Positions 18,301 to 23,964 of a DNA stretch of 64,000 nucleotides are shown piece by piece. A program made the translations under genes and the position numbers. The notes below the pieces were generated by a model. It had not been told where the DNA came from. It ran no database searches and saw only the letters and a program-made list of their open reading frames with translations. Position 1 is the first letter of the stretch. Each line of letters opens with the position of its first letter. Location of the stretch: assembly GCF_000004195.4 (NCBI RefSeq), contig NC_030682.2:152893510-152957509 (forward strand), in the 5' to 3' direction. The stretch comes from Xenopus tropicalis (taxonomy: Eukaryota; Chordata; Amphibia; Anura; Pipidae).

Positions 18301-20528
18301 TGTCCGAACCCAGTGAAGTTCGTAGTTATACCGACCCATCGACAGAGGAGAAGCTTAGCTATTCCCAGCTCCTAAAGAGGTGCCATAGACATGAGAAAAG
18401 CAACCTTTTCCTCCTTCCACTCGCAGACAAGAGAAAGCTGACATTCAAGGGTCTAAGGAAAGAGATCAGCATGGAAGAACTGGTGCGATCTCAAATCATG
18501 GATGCGGTTACAGCTCAGCGCCTTCAAGATGGTTTAACTTCTATTGAGGAGGTTTCACAAACCCTGCAGAAATTCCTGGAGGGGACAAGCTGCATTGCTG
18601 GTGTCTATGTGGAATCTTCCAAGGAGAGATTTTCTATCTACCAAGCCATGAAAAAGGGCATGATCCGACCAGGTACGGCGTTTGAGTTGCTCGAAGCCCA
18701 AGCCGCTACAGGGTATGTTATCGACCCAATCAAGTGCCTGAAGTTAGCTGTTGAAGATGCTGTTCGCATGGGAATAGTAGGTCCAGAATTCAAAGATAAG
18801 CTTCTGTCAGCAGAGAGAGCAGTAACTGGTTATAAAGATCCTTATTCTGGAAAGATAATTTCCCTTTTCCAAGCCATGAAGAAAGGCCTTATCCTTAAAG
18901 ATCATGGAATTCGCTTATTGGAGGCCCAGATTGCCACAGGAGGCATCATTGACCCGGAAGAAAGCCATCGCTTGCCAGTGGAAGTTGCCTACAAAAGAGG
19001 TCTTTTCGACGAGGAAATGAATGAGATCCTTACTGATCCAAGTGACGACACCAAGGGCTTCTTTGACCCCAACACAGAGGAGAACCTAACCTACCTTCAG
19101 CTGATGGAAAGGTGCATGACTGACCCTGAAACTGGCCTTTGTCTTCTGCCCCTGAAAGAAAAGAAGCGTGAAAGAAAAACCTCTTCAAAGTCCTCTGTTC
19201 GTAAGCGCAGAGTCGTTATCGTTGACCCTGAAACTGGTAAAGAGATGTCTGTGTATGAGGCTTATCGCAAGGGACTCATTGACCATCAGACCTACATAGA
19301 ACTCTCTGAACAAGAATGTGAGTGGGAGGAGGTCACGATCTCTTCATCAGATGGAGTGGTAAAGTCCATGATCACCGACAGAAGATCAGGAAGGCAATAT
19401 GATATTGATGATGCCCTTTCTAAAGGCCTTATAGACCAGTCTTCACTGGATCAATATCGCTCAGGTTCATTGTCCATAACAGAATTTGCCGATATGCTCT
19501 CAGGCAACGTTGGCGGATACCGTTCTAGATCCTCTTCTGTCGGCTCATCTTCCTCATATCCAGCAAGCCCAGCTGGTCGCCCTCAGGTGTCCTGGAGTGA
19601 CCCAAGTGAGGAGACTGGCCCCATCGCAGGTATTGTTGACACCGACACATTGGAAAAGGTATCGGTGACAGAAGCCATGCATCGCAACCTCGTAGATAAC
19701 ATCACTGGGCAGAGATTGCTAGAAGCTCAAGCTTGTACAGGAGGCATCATTGACCCCGTCACTGGGGAGAAGTATACTGTTGCTGATGCAGTCAATAAAG
19801 GCCTAGTAGATAAAATAATGGTCGACAGAATTAACCTTGCCCAGAAAGCTTACAATGGCTTTGAAGATCCAAGAACAAAGACAAAAATGTCCGCCGCCCA
19901 AGCCTTGAAGAAGGGTTGGTTATACTATGAAGCCGGCCAGCGGTTCCTCGAGGTGCAGTACCTCACTGGTGGCCTTATTGAGCCGGAGACAGAAGGGCGC
20001 GTTAGCCTGGAGGATGCACTTCACAAGGGCACAATTGATTCAAGAACAGCCCAAAAACTGCGAGACATTAACACTTACTCCAAATATCTGACTTGTCCTA
20101 AAACCAAGCTGAAGATTTCCTACAAAGAAGCCATGGAGAAGAGCATGGTTGAAGATGGAACTGGGCTAAGACTCCTGGAAGCCTCCTCCCAGTCCAGCAA
20201 GGGCTACTACAGTCCCTACAATGTCAGTGGTTCTGGCTCAGCCTCAGGTTCCCGGTCCGGATCAAGAACTGGTTCCAGATCTGGTTCAAGACGAGGAAGC
20301 TTTGATGCCACCGGTTCTGGCTCCGGCTCCGGCTTCTCCATGACCTTTTCCTCTTCCTCCTATTCCTCCAGCAGCTATGGCCGCAGATACACAACTGGAG
20401 CCCAAGCGAGTCCCATGGACGCAACTCAACTTGCCAATGCACTGTTTCACCTAAGTCAAAACTGTAGCCAGGAAGCAAACCGGGGGGGGATCGACATGTT
20501 GCCCCCCCTACTTACTGGCCTAGTATAA
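177..20528 (+). CDS. plec: Plectin, 5'-partial, 13 exons in window
   Basis: Plectin is a giant cytolinker that ties intermediate filaments to actin, microtubules, hemidesmosomes and other junctions. Joined exons: 177-329, 2741-2895, 2991-3117, 3348-3531, 3901-4058, 4155-4333, 4474-4612, 4791-5147, 5347-5430, 6140-6244, 6851-6949, 9116-12496, 14223-20528. All introns are GT-AG, all phases match, and the total is 11427 nt (3808 codons plus stop). Domains in order: SH3, spectrin repeats of the plakin domain, coiled-coil rod of about 1130 residues in one exon, six plectin repeat domains, Gly-Ser-Arg tail. The actin-binding calponin-homology domains and first spectrin repeats must lie before the window. 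The large rod exon and larger last exon are the known plectin gene layout. No frameshift or internal stop is seen, so the unique sequence is good quality. Identification is by recalled similarity to mammalian plectin along the whole length. Confidence 0.97.
330..2740 (+). other. plec: Plectin intron filled by a splice-site-bearing array
   Basis: The intron starts gtagga and ends cccacag. Only about 90 bases at its 5' end are unique; the rest is a 50-bp tandem repeat. The true 3' splice site is supplied by the final repeat unit, so no unique polypyrimidine tract marks the real acceptor. A minus-strand CTCF-like core (GCGCCCCCTAGAGC, 12 of 14 positions by eye) lies at 336-349, just after the donor. 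Confidence 0.85.
421..2760 (+). repeat. 50-bp minisatellite copied from an exon boundary, about 47 units
   Basis: Units are 49 or 50 bp, differing in whether the G run has five or six bases. Each holds TGTAACACAG, then TTATGTGCCCACAG, then ATCMCCGTGCATAAG and the G run. The segment from CCCACAG on is the 3' splice site and first codons (I T V H K G) of the SH3 exon at 2741. Most units read GGGTGAGTGTG after the G run, a consensus 5' splice site, where the real exon reads GGGATGAGTGT. A few 3' units keep the exon-like GATGAG. A higher-order repeat of about 349 bp (seven units) is visible, with 936-1284 closely matching 1285-1633. Confidence 0.97.
2741..2895 (+). CDS. plec: Plectin exon: SH3 domain, second part
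   Basis: This 155-nt exon runs from phase 0 to phase 2. It begins ITVHKGDECLL, continues through YKWKV and ends VPSVCFLVPPPNKEARDAVS; this matches the conserved SH3 core and the VPSVCFLVPPP segment of plectin. The start is fixed by homology and phase: the preceding exon ends at a whole codon and mammalian plectin continues with the same TVHKGDEC motif. The acceptor cccacag and the first 18 bases are shared with about 46 upstream repeat units. The donor is gtgagt. Confidence 0.93.
2913..2926 (+). promoter_or_regulatory. CTCF-type core motif
   Basis: CCACTAGGGGGCGC matches the 14-base CTCF core CCASYAGRKGGCRS at every position. It lies 18 bases past the donor of the SH3 exon, inside a 95-bp intron. 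CTCF binding near exons can slow RNA polymerase II and favour exon inclusion in mammals; whether it does so here is inference. Confidence 0.5.
2991..3117 (+). CDS. plec: Plectin exon: plakin domain spectrin repeat
   Basis: This 127-nt exon runs from phase 2 to phase 0, starting (R)LESTHQSLNTLWHT and ending RDIQLIQSWSLIT. The DIQLIxSWSL stretch is conserved in plectin. The acceptor is tctccccccag and the donor is gtgagt. The preceding intron is only 95 bp. Confidence 0.94.
3348..3531 (+). CDS. plec: Plectin exon: plakin domain spectrin repeat
   Basis: This 184-nt exon runs from phase 0 to phase 1. It reads FRSMTSEEYKAALRNLEIHY at the start, then a DFMRDSQDS motif and the conserved EREYSSC segment. 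The acceptor is taccttcag and the donor is gtaagc. The intron before it holds a run of about twelve G bases near 3210. Confidence 0.95.
3901..4058 (+). CDS. plec: Plectin exon: plakin domain spectrin repeat
   Basis: This 158-nt exon runs from phase 1 to phase 0. It reads (G)EQDESSCKNYISQLKNIQL and ends CSQRIGEQQ, matching the plectin pattern of PLDKEP followed by CAQRIAEQQ. The acceptor is ctctctgcag. The preceding 369-bp intron has loosely repeated GGAGACAG words but no clear array. Confidence 0.95.
4155..4333 (+). CDS. plec: Plectin exon: plakin domain spectrin repeat
   Basis: This 179-nt exon runs from phase 0 to phase 2, starting QIHFELESIQKNLDKV and ending LRSELDVTLQKMNQV then SLSTIYLD. 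The LRSELxxTLxKxxQVxSLSxIYL pattern is plectin-specific. The acceptor is cttctaag, an AAG-type site, which is weaker than CAG but supported by phase and homology on both sides. The donor is gtgagt. Confidence 0.94.
4474..4612 (+). CDS. plec: Plectin exon: plakin domain spectrin repeat
   Basis: This 139-nt exon runs from phase 2 to phase 0. It reads (K)LKTINLVIRNTQGAEEV and ends VPSDLKELESNKSELK. Mammalian plectin has the same LKTISLVIRGTQGAEEV stretch. The acceptor is ttttaacctcag and the donor is gtactg. Confidence 0.95.
4791..5147 (+). CDS. plec: Plectin exon: plakin domain spectrin repeats
   Basis: This exon has 119 codons, phase 0 at both ends. It starts RMRGQVEGQQPLF and contains ERVQQLLERWQAIVLQ and IRQRELEQLGKQLRYYRES, the best conserved stretch of the C-terminal plakin domain, and ends VREQLLQEK. 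The acceptor is ccctttcag and the donor is gtacgg. Confidence 0.96.
5347..5430 (+). CDS. plec: Plectin exon: end of plakin domain
   Basis: This exon has 28 codons, phase 0 at both ends: KLLEESEKNREKVDECQKYA then KQYIDAIK. The motif corresponds to EKVEECQRFAKQYINAIK in mammals. Its donor gtgagc opens an intron that is nearly all minisatellite. Confidence 0.95.
5470..6120. repeat. 21-bp minisatellite in plectin intron, about 31 units
   Basis: The unit is CTTTCTGCCCCATCTTGAT plus CC, with TACC/TGCC and AACC/ATCC variants. Because 21 is a multiple of three and few frames have stops, long open frames appear on both strands; these are by-products. It fills most of the 709-bp intron 5431-6139. Its pyrimidine-rich plus strand reaches almost to the acceptor at 6139, so the array supplies most of the polypyrimidine context of the next exon. 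Confidence 0.95.
6140..6244 (+). CDS. plec: Plectin exon: plakin to rod junction
   Basis: This exon has 35 codons, phase 0 at both ends: DFELHLVTYKAQVEPAASPI, then KKPKVQSASDNIIQE. The YELQLVTYKAQLEPVASPAK and KKPKVQSGS stretch of mammals is clearly matched. The acceptor is cttccatag, a TAG site, and the donor is gtaggt. Confidence 0.95.
6397..6815. repeat. 22-bp G-rich minisatellite, about 18 units
   Basis: The unit core is GGGGTGGGCAGGGGAGGG followed by CTAY. Each unit holds at least four runs of three or more G with loops of one or two bases, which meets the usual G-quadruplex pattern. The G-rich strand is the plectin coding strand, so the intron RNA would also carry it. The array becomes irregular after about 6690. 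It sits in the 606-bp intron 6245-6850, ending about 35 bases before the next acceptor. Confidence 0.93.
6851..6949 (+). CDS. plec: Plectin exon: last before the rod
   Basis: This exon has 33 codons, phase 0 at both ends: YVELRTKYSELTTLTSQYIK, then FITETLKRLEEEE. It is nearly identical to mammalian plectin here. The donor is gtgagt. Since it ends in phase 0 and the last exon starts in phase 0, skipping of the rod exon keeps the frame. Confidence 0.96.
6950..7480. other. Unique part of plectin intron
   Basis: This is the non-array start of the 2166-bp intron before the rod exon. It contains a G8 run near 7254, inverted-CCAAT words (GATTGGCC near 7213 and 7430) and a small TTAAAGG-ended inverted-repeat element. 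No coding sequence is seen. Confidence 0.6.
7356..7416. mobile_element. T2-MITE-like fragment with TTAA ends
   Basis: The ends are TTAAAGGCACAGT and ACTGTCCCTTTAA, inverted repeats matching at 12 of 13 positions. Xenopus T2-type miniature elements have ends starting TTAAAGG and a TTAA target site. At 61 bp it is very short, so it is an internally deleted copy or a chance inverted repeat. Confidence 0.45.
7483..8335. repeat. TAG-triplet run grading into an 18-bp minisatellite, about 40 units
   Basis: It begins as short (TAG)n runs (7483-7615) and settles into an 18-bp unit GTAATGTTAGTAGTGATA, with ACTCATA in place of AGTGATA in some units and deleted ACTCTA units recurring later. The gradient from triplet to 18-mer suggests the larger unit grew out of the simple repeat. 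Open frames of 100 or more codons here are artefacts of the 18-bp period. Confidence 0.95.
8366..8752 (-). repeat. 25-bp minisatellite of 15 CTCF-like cores
   Basis: The plus-strand unit core is GCGCCCCCCGCTGG followed by CCGTACTGACT. On the minus strand this reads CCAGCGGGGGGCGC, matching the CTCF core CCASYAGRKGGCRS at 13 of 14 positions. The units at 8525-8538 and 8725-8738 read CCAGCAGGGGGCAC and CCAGCAGGGGGCGC, perfect cores. The first, at 8375-8388, reads CCAACAGAGGGCGC. The array lies in the intron before the rod exon, all motifs in one orientation. Confidence 0.85.
8990..9115 (+). promoter_or_regulatory. plec: Long polypyrimidine tract and acceptor of the rod exon
   Basis: About 120 bases before the rod exon are almost wholly C and T, first T-rich (TTTTCTTTTTCTTTT, a PTB-type context), then C-rich, ending CACACTCCCCCAG at 9115. 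Rod-less plectin made by skipping this exon is known in mammals. A tract of this length could be the target of splicing regulators such as PTB; that part is inference. Confidence 0.55.
9116..12496 (+). CDS. plec: Plectin rod exon (coiled coil)
   Basis: This single exon of 3381 nt (1127 codons), phase 0 at both ends, starts RAAEKLKEEERRRLAEVESQ and ends EKLKREAQLLQKKSEE. It is a continuous heptad-type alpha-helical coiled coil rich in Glu, Lys, Ala, Gln and Arg, with words such as AEEAERLKxQ and QAEEEA recurring. It drives parallel dimerisation and separates the two globular ends by a long rod. The length is as expected for the vertebrate rod exon. The first ATG of the open stretch, at 9260, is internal and is not a start. 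The donor is gtacct. Confidence 0.98.
12497..14222 (+). other. plec: Plectin intron between rod exon and last exon
   Basis: The intron runs from gtacct to ttctattttccag. The first 220 bases and the last 335 are unique and AT-rich; the middle is the 37-bp array. I see no coding potential or RNA gene in the unique parts. Confidence 0.8.
12715..13886. repeat. 37-bp minisatellite, about 31 units
   Basis: The unit begins GCATGCTCGTTAGTCTTG, then Y, then AACACTGGGTACCTCACT. The main variation is TTGTAAC against TTGCAAC, in a patchy pattern suggesting local homogenisation. Three units near 13040-13090 are shortened by deletions. GCATGC and GGTACC palindromes recur in each unit. Confidence 0.96.
14223..20528 (+). 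CDS. plec: Plectin last exon: rod end, six plectin repeat domains, tail
   Basis: This exon encodes 2101 residues plus stop. It starts MEKAQVEQLRQETETLQ after the acceptor tctattttccag; this Met is internal to the protein. The rod continues to about 14660. Six plectin repeat domains follow, each with an IAG word and LLEAQxxTG motif: about 14870, 15840, 16850, 17850, 18580 and 19620. The linker after the fifth (19150-19610) has KKRERKTSSKSSVRKRR and carries the intermediate-filament binding region known in mammals. The C-tail has GSxSGSRxGSRxGS repeats and RRGSFDATGSG, which contains the site phosphorylated by PKA/MNK2 in mammals. The last 45 or so residues after GRRY differ from the short mammalian end. 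Stop TAA is at 20526. Confidence 0.98.
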   Translation: MEKAQVEQLRQETETLQSTFLSEKHILIQKEKYIEEEKAKLEKLFETEVNKAQNLQGEKERQLKQLEEEKRLLKTSMDDAFKKQKEAEDKVRQKQDELQQLDKKRQDQERLLEEENRKLREKLEQLEKEHKLALEKTKEITIHKETIITQTAVLPNGRDAVDGTAQNGEQENAFDGLRQKVSPEKLLEAGILTKEMYDKLKKKVVSVQEVSKWDDIRKYLQGKSSIAGLLLKPSNEKISIYSAMKKKLLPPGTALILLEAQAASGYIIDPVTNKRLTVSEAVKENVIGPEIHNKMLSAERAVTGYKDPYTGEKISLFQAMNKDLIVKDHGIRLLEAQIATGGIIDPVNSHRVPIEAAYKRGYFDEEMNKVLSDPTDDTKGFFDPNTQENLTYLQLMERCIVDPETRLCLLPLTDKAGKELVYTDSEAKDVFKKATVSVPFGKFQGKTVTIWEIINSEYFTEEQRRDLLRQYKTGKITVEKIIKIVITVVEENEKKKELCFDGLRGPVPAAELVDSKIIDKDLFNHLHQGKKSVKDVSDLEAVRKYLTGSTAIAGVQVEKTGQKLTFYDAILKNLMKPATALNLLEAQAGTGYIIDPVQNKLMPVDEAVKAGIVGPEYHEKLLSAEKAVTGYKDPYTGQTSSLFQALKKGLIPKDSGIRLLDAQLATGGIIDPVKNHRLPLDVAYKRGHLDEETTKLLSESTDDSTGFYDPNSQEILTYSQLQKKCKVDKKTGHYLLPLSDQAIQAQQEEIYTDLQAKEAFDKTTIEVPSGTFKGKTVTIWELINSEYFTEEQRRELIRQYKTGKVTIEKIIKIIITIVEETETKKQQRLTFTGLRAPVPATELLESKIIDKTQYEKLKEGTVSVKEISETDSVRKYLQGSDCIAGVYVEESKLKMPIYQAMKRNFLRPGTALVLLEAQAATGFIIDPIKNKKLYVNEAVKAGVVGPELHEKLLSAEKAVTGYKDPYSGNTISVFEALQKGLILKEHGIRLLEAQIATGGIIDPVHSHRVPVEVAYQRGYFDDAMSKILSDPTDDTKGFFDPNTHENLTYLQLKERCIKDPDTGLNLLPLKKVEKTPESPKGYSEAETRKVFEETSVDIPAGSMAGSSMTIWELMQSDLLPPEERDRLMEEFRAGRLTKERMIIIIIEIIEKTEIVKQQELYSYDFVRRRITAEELYESKLITLEIYNLLKQGTKTIQEVIQIESVLRYLYGTGCVAGLQAPASKETISIYQAMKKGFITSDVAHVLLEAQAATGFIIDPVKNELLTVDEAVRKGVVGPEIHDRLLSAERAVTGYRDPYTEQMISVFQAMKKDLIPSDQALRLLDAQLATGGAIDPRFGFHIPNDIAIARGYLNKDALEMMSEPSEVRSYTDPSTEEKLSYSQLLKRCHRHEKSNLFLLPLADKRKLTFKGLRKEISMEELVRSQIMDAVTAQRLQDGLTSIEEVSQTLQKFLEGTSCIAGVYVESSKERFSIYQAMKKGMIRPGTAFELLEAQAATGYVIDPIKCLKLAVEDAVRMGIVGPEFKDKLLSAERAVTGYKDPYSGKIISLFQAMKKGLILKDHGIRLLEAQIATGGIIDPEESHRLPVEVAYKRGLFDEEMNEILTDPSDDTKGFFDPNTEENLTYLQLMERCMTDPETGLCLLPLKEKKRERKTSSKSSVRKRRVVIVDPETGKEMSVYEAYRKGLIDHQTYIELSEQECEWEEVTISSSDGVVKSMITDRRSGRQYDIDDALSKGLIDQSSLDQYRSGSLSITEFADMLSGNVGGYRSRSSSVGSSSSYPASPAGRPQVSWSDPSEETGPIAGIVDTDTLEKVSVTEAMHRNLVDNITGQRLLEAQACTGGIIDPVTGEKYTVADAVNKGLVDKIMVDRINLAQKAYNGFEDPRTKTKMSAAQALKKGWLYYEAGQRFLEVQYLTGGLIEPETEGRVSLEDALHKGTIDSRTAQKLRDINTYSKYLTCPKTKLKISYKEAMEKSMVEDGTGLRLLEASSQSSKGYYSPYNVSGSGSASGSRSGSRTGSRSGSRRGSFDATGSGSGSGFSMTFSSSSYSSSSYGRRYTTGAQASPMDATQLANALFHLSQNCSQEANRGGIDMLPPLLTGLV

Positions 20529-21489
20529 TGCTTAGCACTGCAACCCCCCCGCCCCCCCCCAATGGACTTGAATCCCCTTTCCTGCTCTGCATGTGGTGAC
20601 GCTTTACTTGGACTTTTATTTTATAAATATATATATATATAATATAACATTCAGTTTATTTCTAACTGTATTCCAAAGCAGTGCCTAAAATTTTAACCAA
20701 AAAAGCCTGGAAGAAGCCCATTTTAGCCGCGAGGCGGAATGTATTCATACTCTTCAGATGCTGTTTGTATATTGAGAGAAGACTAAGAGAACACTATCGT
20801 CCAGCACCTAGAACTTTACACGCACTTTGTGCCGACGCTCTGGAACAGGAGAATCTCAGCATTTTTGGTTAATTTTTGTTTTTTTGTTGATGGGGCCCTG
20901 CATAGCAACTCCATAGCTACCAGCAAAAGTAGGAATCAAGCCAGTCCATCACTCCCTCCACCTCCAACTCAAGTGACCACATTGCCCGCTACCAGGACCC
21001 CCGTTGCCCCCGCTCCATGCTGCCTACTGCCCCTCTTGCCCTCAGGGCTCCGGTGTTTATGGAACTCGCACCTTCCGTATATCCCTTGGCCGAATAACCG
21101 TATACTCACTGTACAGAGGCACCTTGCTTTCCGACACTGTTGAGATTGTGACACAGAGAGACGTGTATCTTTAACCCCTTCGTCACTGGTTGTCTTCCCC
21201 TTCATCCCTTCATGCTCAACACTCCATCAGGATTCATCTCAGCCCTCCGAAGTGCCCCCCACTGTAAGTCCATAGCGCTCCCTGCAAGGAGGCGGTCTCT
21301 TCTCTGCGCCCTGCTTGCAACTAACCAGTGTCTCCGCCCACTTTCCCCTTTGTCCTGCATTCCTAACAATCAGACTTCTCATTGGCTCCTGGGGTGTGCA
21401 GGCTCTCGGGGTTCTATGCAGTGTTCCTATGGGAACCTATAAAGCTTCCTTTGTTTTATTGTAACTAAATGGCAAATATTTATGGGTGG
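20529..21489 (+). other. plec: Plectin 3' UTR and intergenic start
   Basis: This stretch begins with C8-9 runs (20544-20560) and a (TA)n run near 20625-20645. No canonical AATAAA is seen. A TATAAA at 21438-21443 could be a weak poly(A) signal or a TATA box. No convincing coding frame is present; open frames here are short and lack family features. Confidence 0.5.
21334..21443 (+). promoter_or_regulatory. Promoter-like GC box, inverted CCAAT, TATA order
   Basis: CCGCCC (21334-21339), ATTGG (21381-21385) and CTATAAAGC (TATAAA at 21438-21443) lie in classic order and spacing. A start near 21468 would place CCAAT near -85 and TATA near -30. It could drive the putative downstream gene. Alternatively the TATAAA is the plectin poly(A) signal with the G/T-rich stretch after 21480 as its downstream element. 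The two readings cannot be separated from sequence alone. Confidence 0.3.
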
Positions 21490-22505
21490 GACGTTCTACT
21501 TAGTGTAGGGATAGGAGGAGCCTGTGCGTTGCTAAGTGTAGGGATAGGAGGAGCCTGTGCGTTGCTAAGTGTAGGGATAGGAGGAGCCTGTGCGTTGCTA
21601 AGTGTAGGGATAGGGTGGAACCTGTGCGTTTCTAAGTAGGGATAGGAGGAGCCTGTGCGTTGCTAAGTGTAGGGATAGGAGGAGCCTGTGCGTTGCTAAG
21701 TGTAGGGATAGGAGGAGCCTGTGCGTTGCTAAGTGTAGGGATAGGAGGAGCCTGTGCGTTGCTAAGTGTAGGGATAGGGTGGAACCTGTGCGTTTCTAAG
21801 TAGGGATAGGAGGAGCCTGTGCGTTGCTAAGTGTAGGGATAGGAGGAGCCTGTGCGTTGCTAAGTGTAGGGATAGGAGGAGCCTGTGCGTTGCTAAGTGT
21901 AGGGATAGGGTGGAACCTGTGCGTTTCTAAGTAGGGATAGGAGGAGCCTGTGCGTTGCTAAGTGTAGGGATAGGGTGGAACCTGTGCGTTTCTAAGTAGG
22001 GATAGGAGGAGCCTGTGCGTTGCTAAGTGTAGGGATAGGGTGGAACCTGTGCGTTTCTAAGTAGGGATAGGAGGAGCCTGTGCGTTGCTAAGTGTAGGGA
22101 TAGGGTGGAACCTGTGCGTTTCTAAGTAGGGATAGGAGGAGCCTGTGCGTTGCTAAGTGTAGGGATAGGGTGGAACCTGTGCGTTTCTAAGTAGGGATAG
22201 GAGGAGCCTGTGCGTTGCTAAGTGTAGGGATAGGGTGGAACCTGTGCGTTTCTAAGTAGGGATAGGAGGAGCCTGTGCGTTGCTAAGTGTAGGGATAGGG
22301 TGGAACCTGTGCGTTTCTAAGTAGGGATAGGAGGAGCCTGTGCGTTGCTAAGTGTAGGGATAGGGTGGAACCTGTGCGTTGCTAAGTAGGGATAGGAGGA
22401 GCCTGTGCGTTGCCAAGTAGGGATAGGGGGGGAACCTGTGCATTGCTAAGTGTAGGGATAGGGGGAACCTATGCGTTGCTAAGTGTAGGGATAAGGGGAA
22501 ACCTG
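21490..22505. repeat. 33-bp minisatellite with 64-65-bp dimer order
   Basis: The basic unit is GTGCGTTGCTAAGTGTAGGG plus ATAGGAGGAGCCT. A second form with TAGGGTGGAACC and TTTCTAAGTAGGG alternates with it, so the middle and 3' parts are a homogenised dimer repeat while the first units are monomers. The last three units (22390-22500) have decayed. Confidence 0.95.
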
Positions 22506-22674
22506 AGTGTCAGAATATAGCTGTCCTGTTTAGTGCCTTTTGCCCCATCGTTCCTACTATAAGGATCTGAGTTTTGGTGCTTTTGCTGAGCTTTTCCAAG
22601 TTGTCACATTGTTAGTAAATTGGGCAAATTTGTGCTTTTTCTCTTTGTCCCTCTGTGTGTGTTTGTTTTACCTG

Positions 22675-23655
22675 TGTGTGCCGCCATTTTGTGTGTGCGC
22701 CACCATTTTGTGTGTGTGTGTGCCGCCATTGTGTGTGTGTGTGCCGCCATTGTGTGTGTGTGTGCCGCCATTGTGTGTGTGTGCCGCCATTGTGTGTGTG
22801 TGTGCCGCCATTTTGTGTGTGTGTGCCGCCATTGTGTGTGTGTGTGCCGCCATTGTGTGTGTGTGCCGCCATTGTGTGTGTGTGCCGCCATTGTGTGTGT
22901 GTGCCGCCATTGTGTGTGTGTGTGCCGCCATTGTGTGTGTGTGCCGCCATTTTGTGTGTGTGTGTGCCGCCATTGTGTGTGTGTGTGCCGCCATTGTGTG
23001 TGTGCCGCCATTTTGTGTGTGTGTGTGTGTGCCGCCATTGTGTGTGTGTGTGCCGCCATTGTGTGTGTGCCGCCATTTTGTGTGTGTGTGTGTGTGTGTT
23101 CCGCCATTGTGTGTGTGTATGCCGCCATTTTGTGTGTGTGTGTGTGTGTGTGCGTGCCGCCATTGTGTGTGTGTGTGCCGCCATTTTGTGTGTGTGTGCC
23201 GCCATTTTGTGTGTGTGTGTGCCGCCATTTTGTGTGTGTGTGTGTGTGTGCCGCCATTGTGTGTGTGTGTGCCGCCATTTTGTGTGTGTGTGTGCTGCCA
23301 TTTTGTGTGTGTGTGTGCCGCCATTTTGTGTGTGTGTGTGCCGCCATTTTGTGTGTGTGTGTGCCGCCATTGTGTGTGTGTGTGCCGCCATTTTGTGTGT
23401 GTGTGCTGCCATTTTGTGTGTGTGTGTGCCGCCATTTTGTGTGTGTGTGTGTGTGCCGCCATTTTGTGTGTGTGTGTGTGTGCCGCCATTGTGTGTGTGT
23501 GTGCCGCCATTGTGTGTGTGTGTGCCGCCATTTTGTGTGTGTGTGTGCCGCCATTGTGTGTGTGTGTGTGCTGCCATTTTGTGTGTGTGTGTGCCGCCAT
23601 TTTGTGTGTGTGTGTGTGTGTGCCGCCATTGTGTGTGTGTGTGTGCCGCCATTTT
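22675..23655 (+). repeat. (TG)n array punctuated by YY1-type GCCGCCATTTTG cores
   Basis: About 50 units (estimate) of GCCGCCATT followed by TTG or GTG and a variable (TG)n run of roughly 4-10 dinucleotides. GCCGCCATTTTG is the reverse complement of CAAAATGGCGGC, the YY1 consensus. Unit lengths vary in steps of two bases through TG slippage. Cysteine-valine-rich open frames on the plus strand and Thr-His-rich ones on the minus strand are artefacts. Confidence 0.93.
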
Positions 23656-23790
23656 GTGCCAGTCTGCCCTTGTTACATGGCCATTTATACCTGGGTGCCA
23701 TTCAGTTCCATTGTGTCTCTTTGTGTTACGGATGTGTGGCCCCTGCTGCTGTGCATTATGGGTACAACATGCCTGTCTTGCCCCTTGCAG

Positions 23791-23904
23791 GCCCCTCCTC
23801 CAATCGGTGATGACCCAGCGGAACAGGGACGTCCCTGTGATCCTTCCGTCTCCCGGGCGAGATCCCCCCACACGGCAGATCTGGTGCTGCACCCCCACAT
23901 TCAG
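23791..23904 (+). CDS. Putative exon 1 of an unidentified downstream gene
   Basis: A segment of 38 codons, phase 0 at both ends, lies between a good acceptor (ttgccccttgcag) and donor (gtaagg). Translation: APPPIGDDPAEQGRPCDPSV, then SRARSPHTADLVLHPHIQ. Another frame is also open (PLLQSVMTQRNRDVPVILP and on), so the frame choice rests on joining to 48008. It lies between two minisatellites, and no upstream exon was found. I do not recognise the protein. It may be a chance exon-like segment. Confidence 0.3.
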
Positions 23905-23964
23905 GTAAGGATTCTGGGATTGGGGGGCTCGTTGCGAGTCGCTGTGGTTACTGAGTAGGAGGGG

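Noticed and set aside
22540..23958. Long Cys/Val-rich open frames over the TG array, and Thr/His-rich frames opposite
   Set aside because: They are open in several frames on both strands because the repeat lacks stop codons. There is no start context, codon bias or protein family, so they are repeat artefacts.
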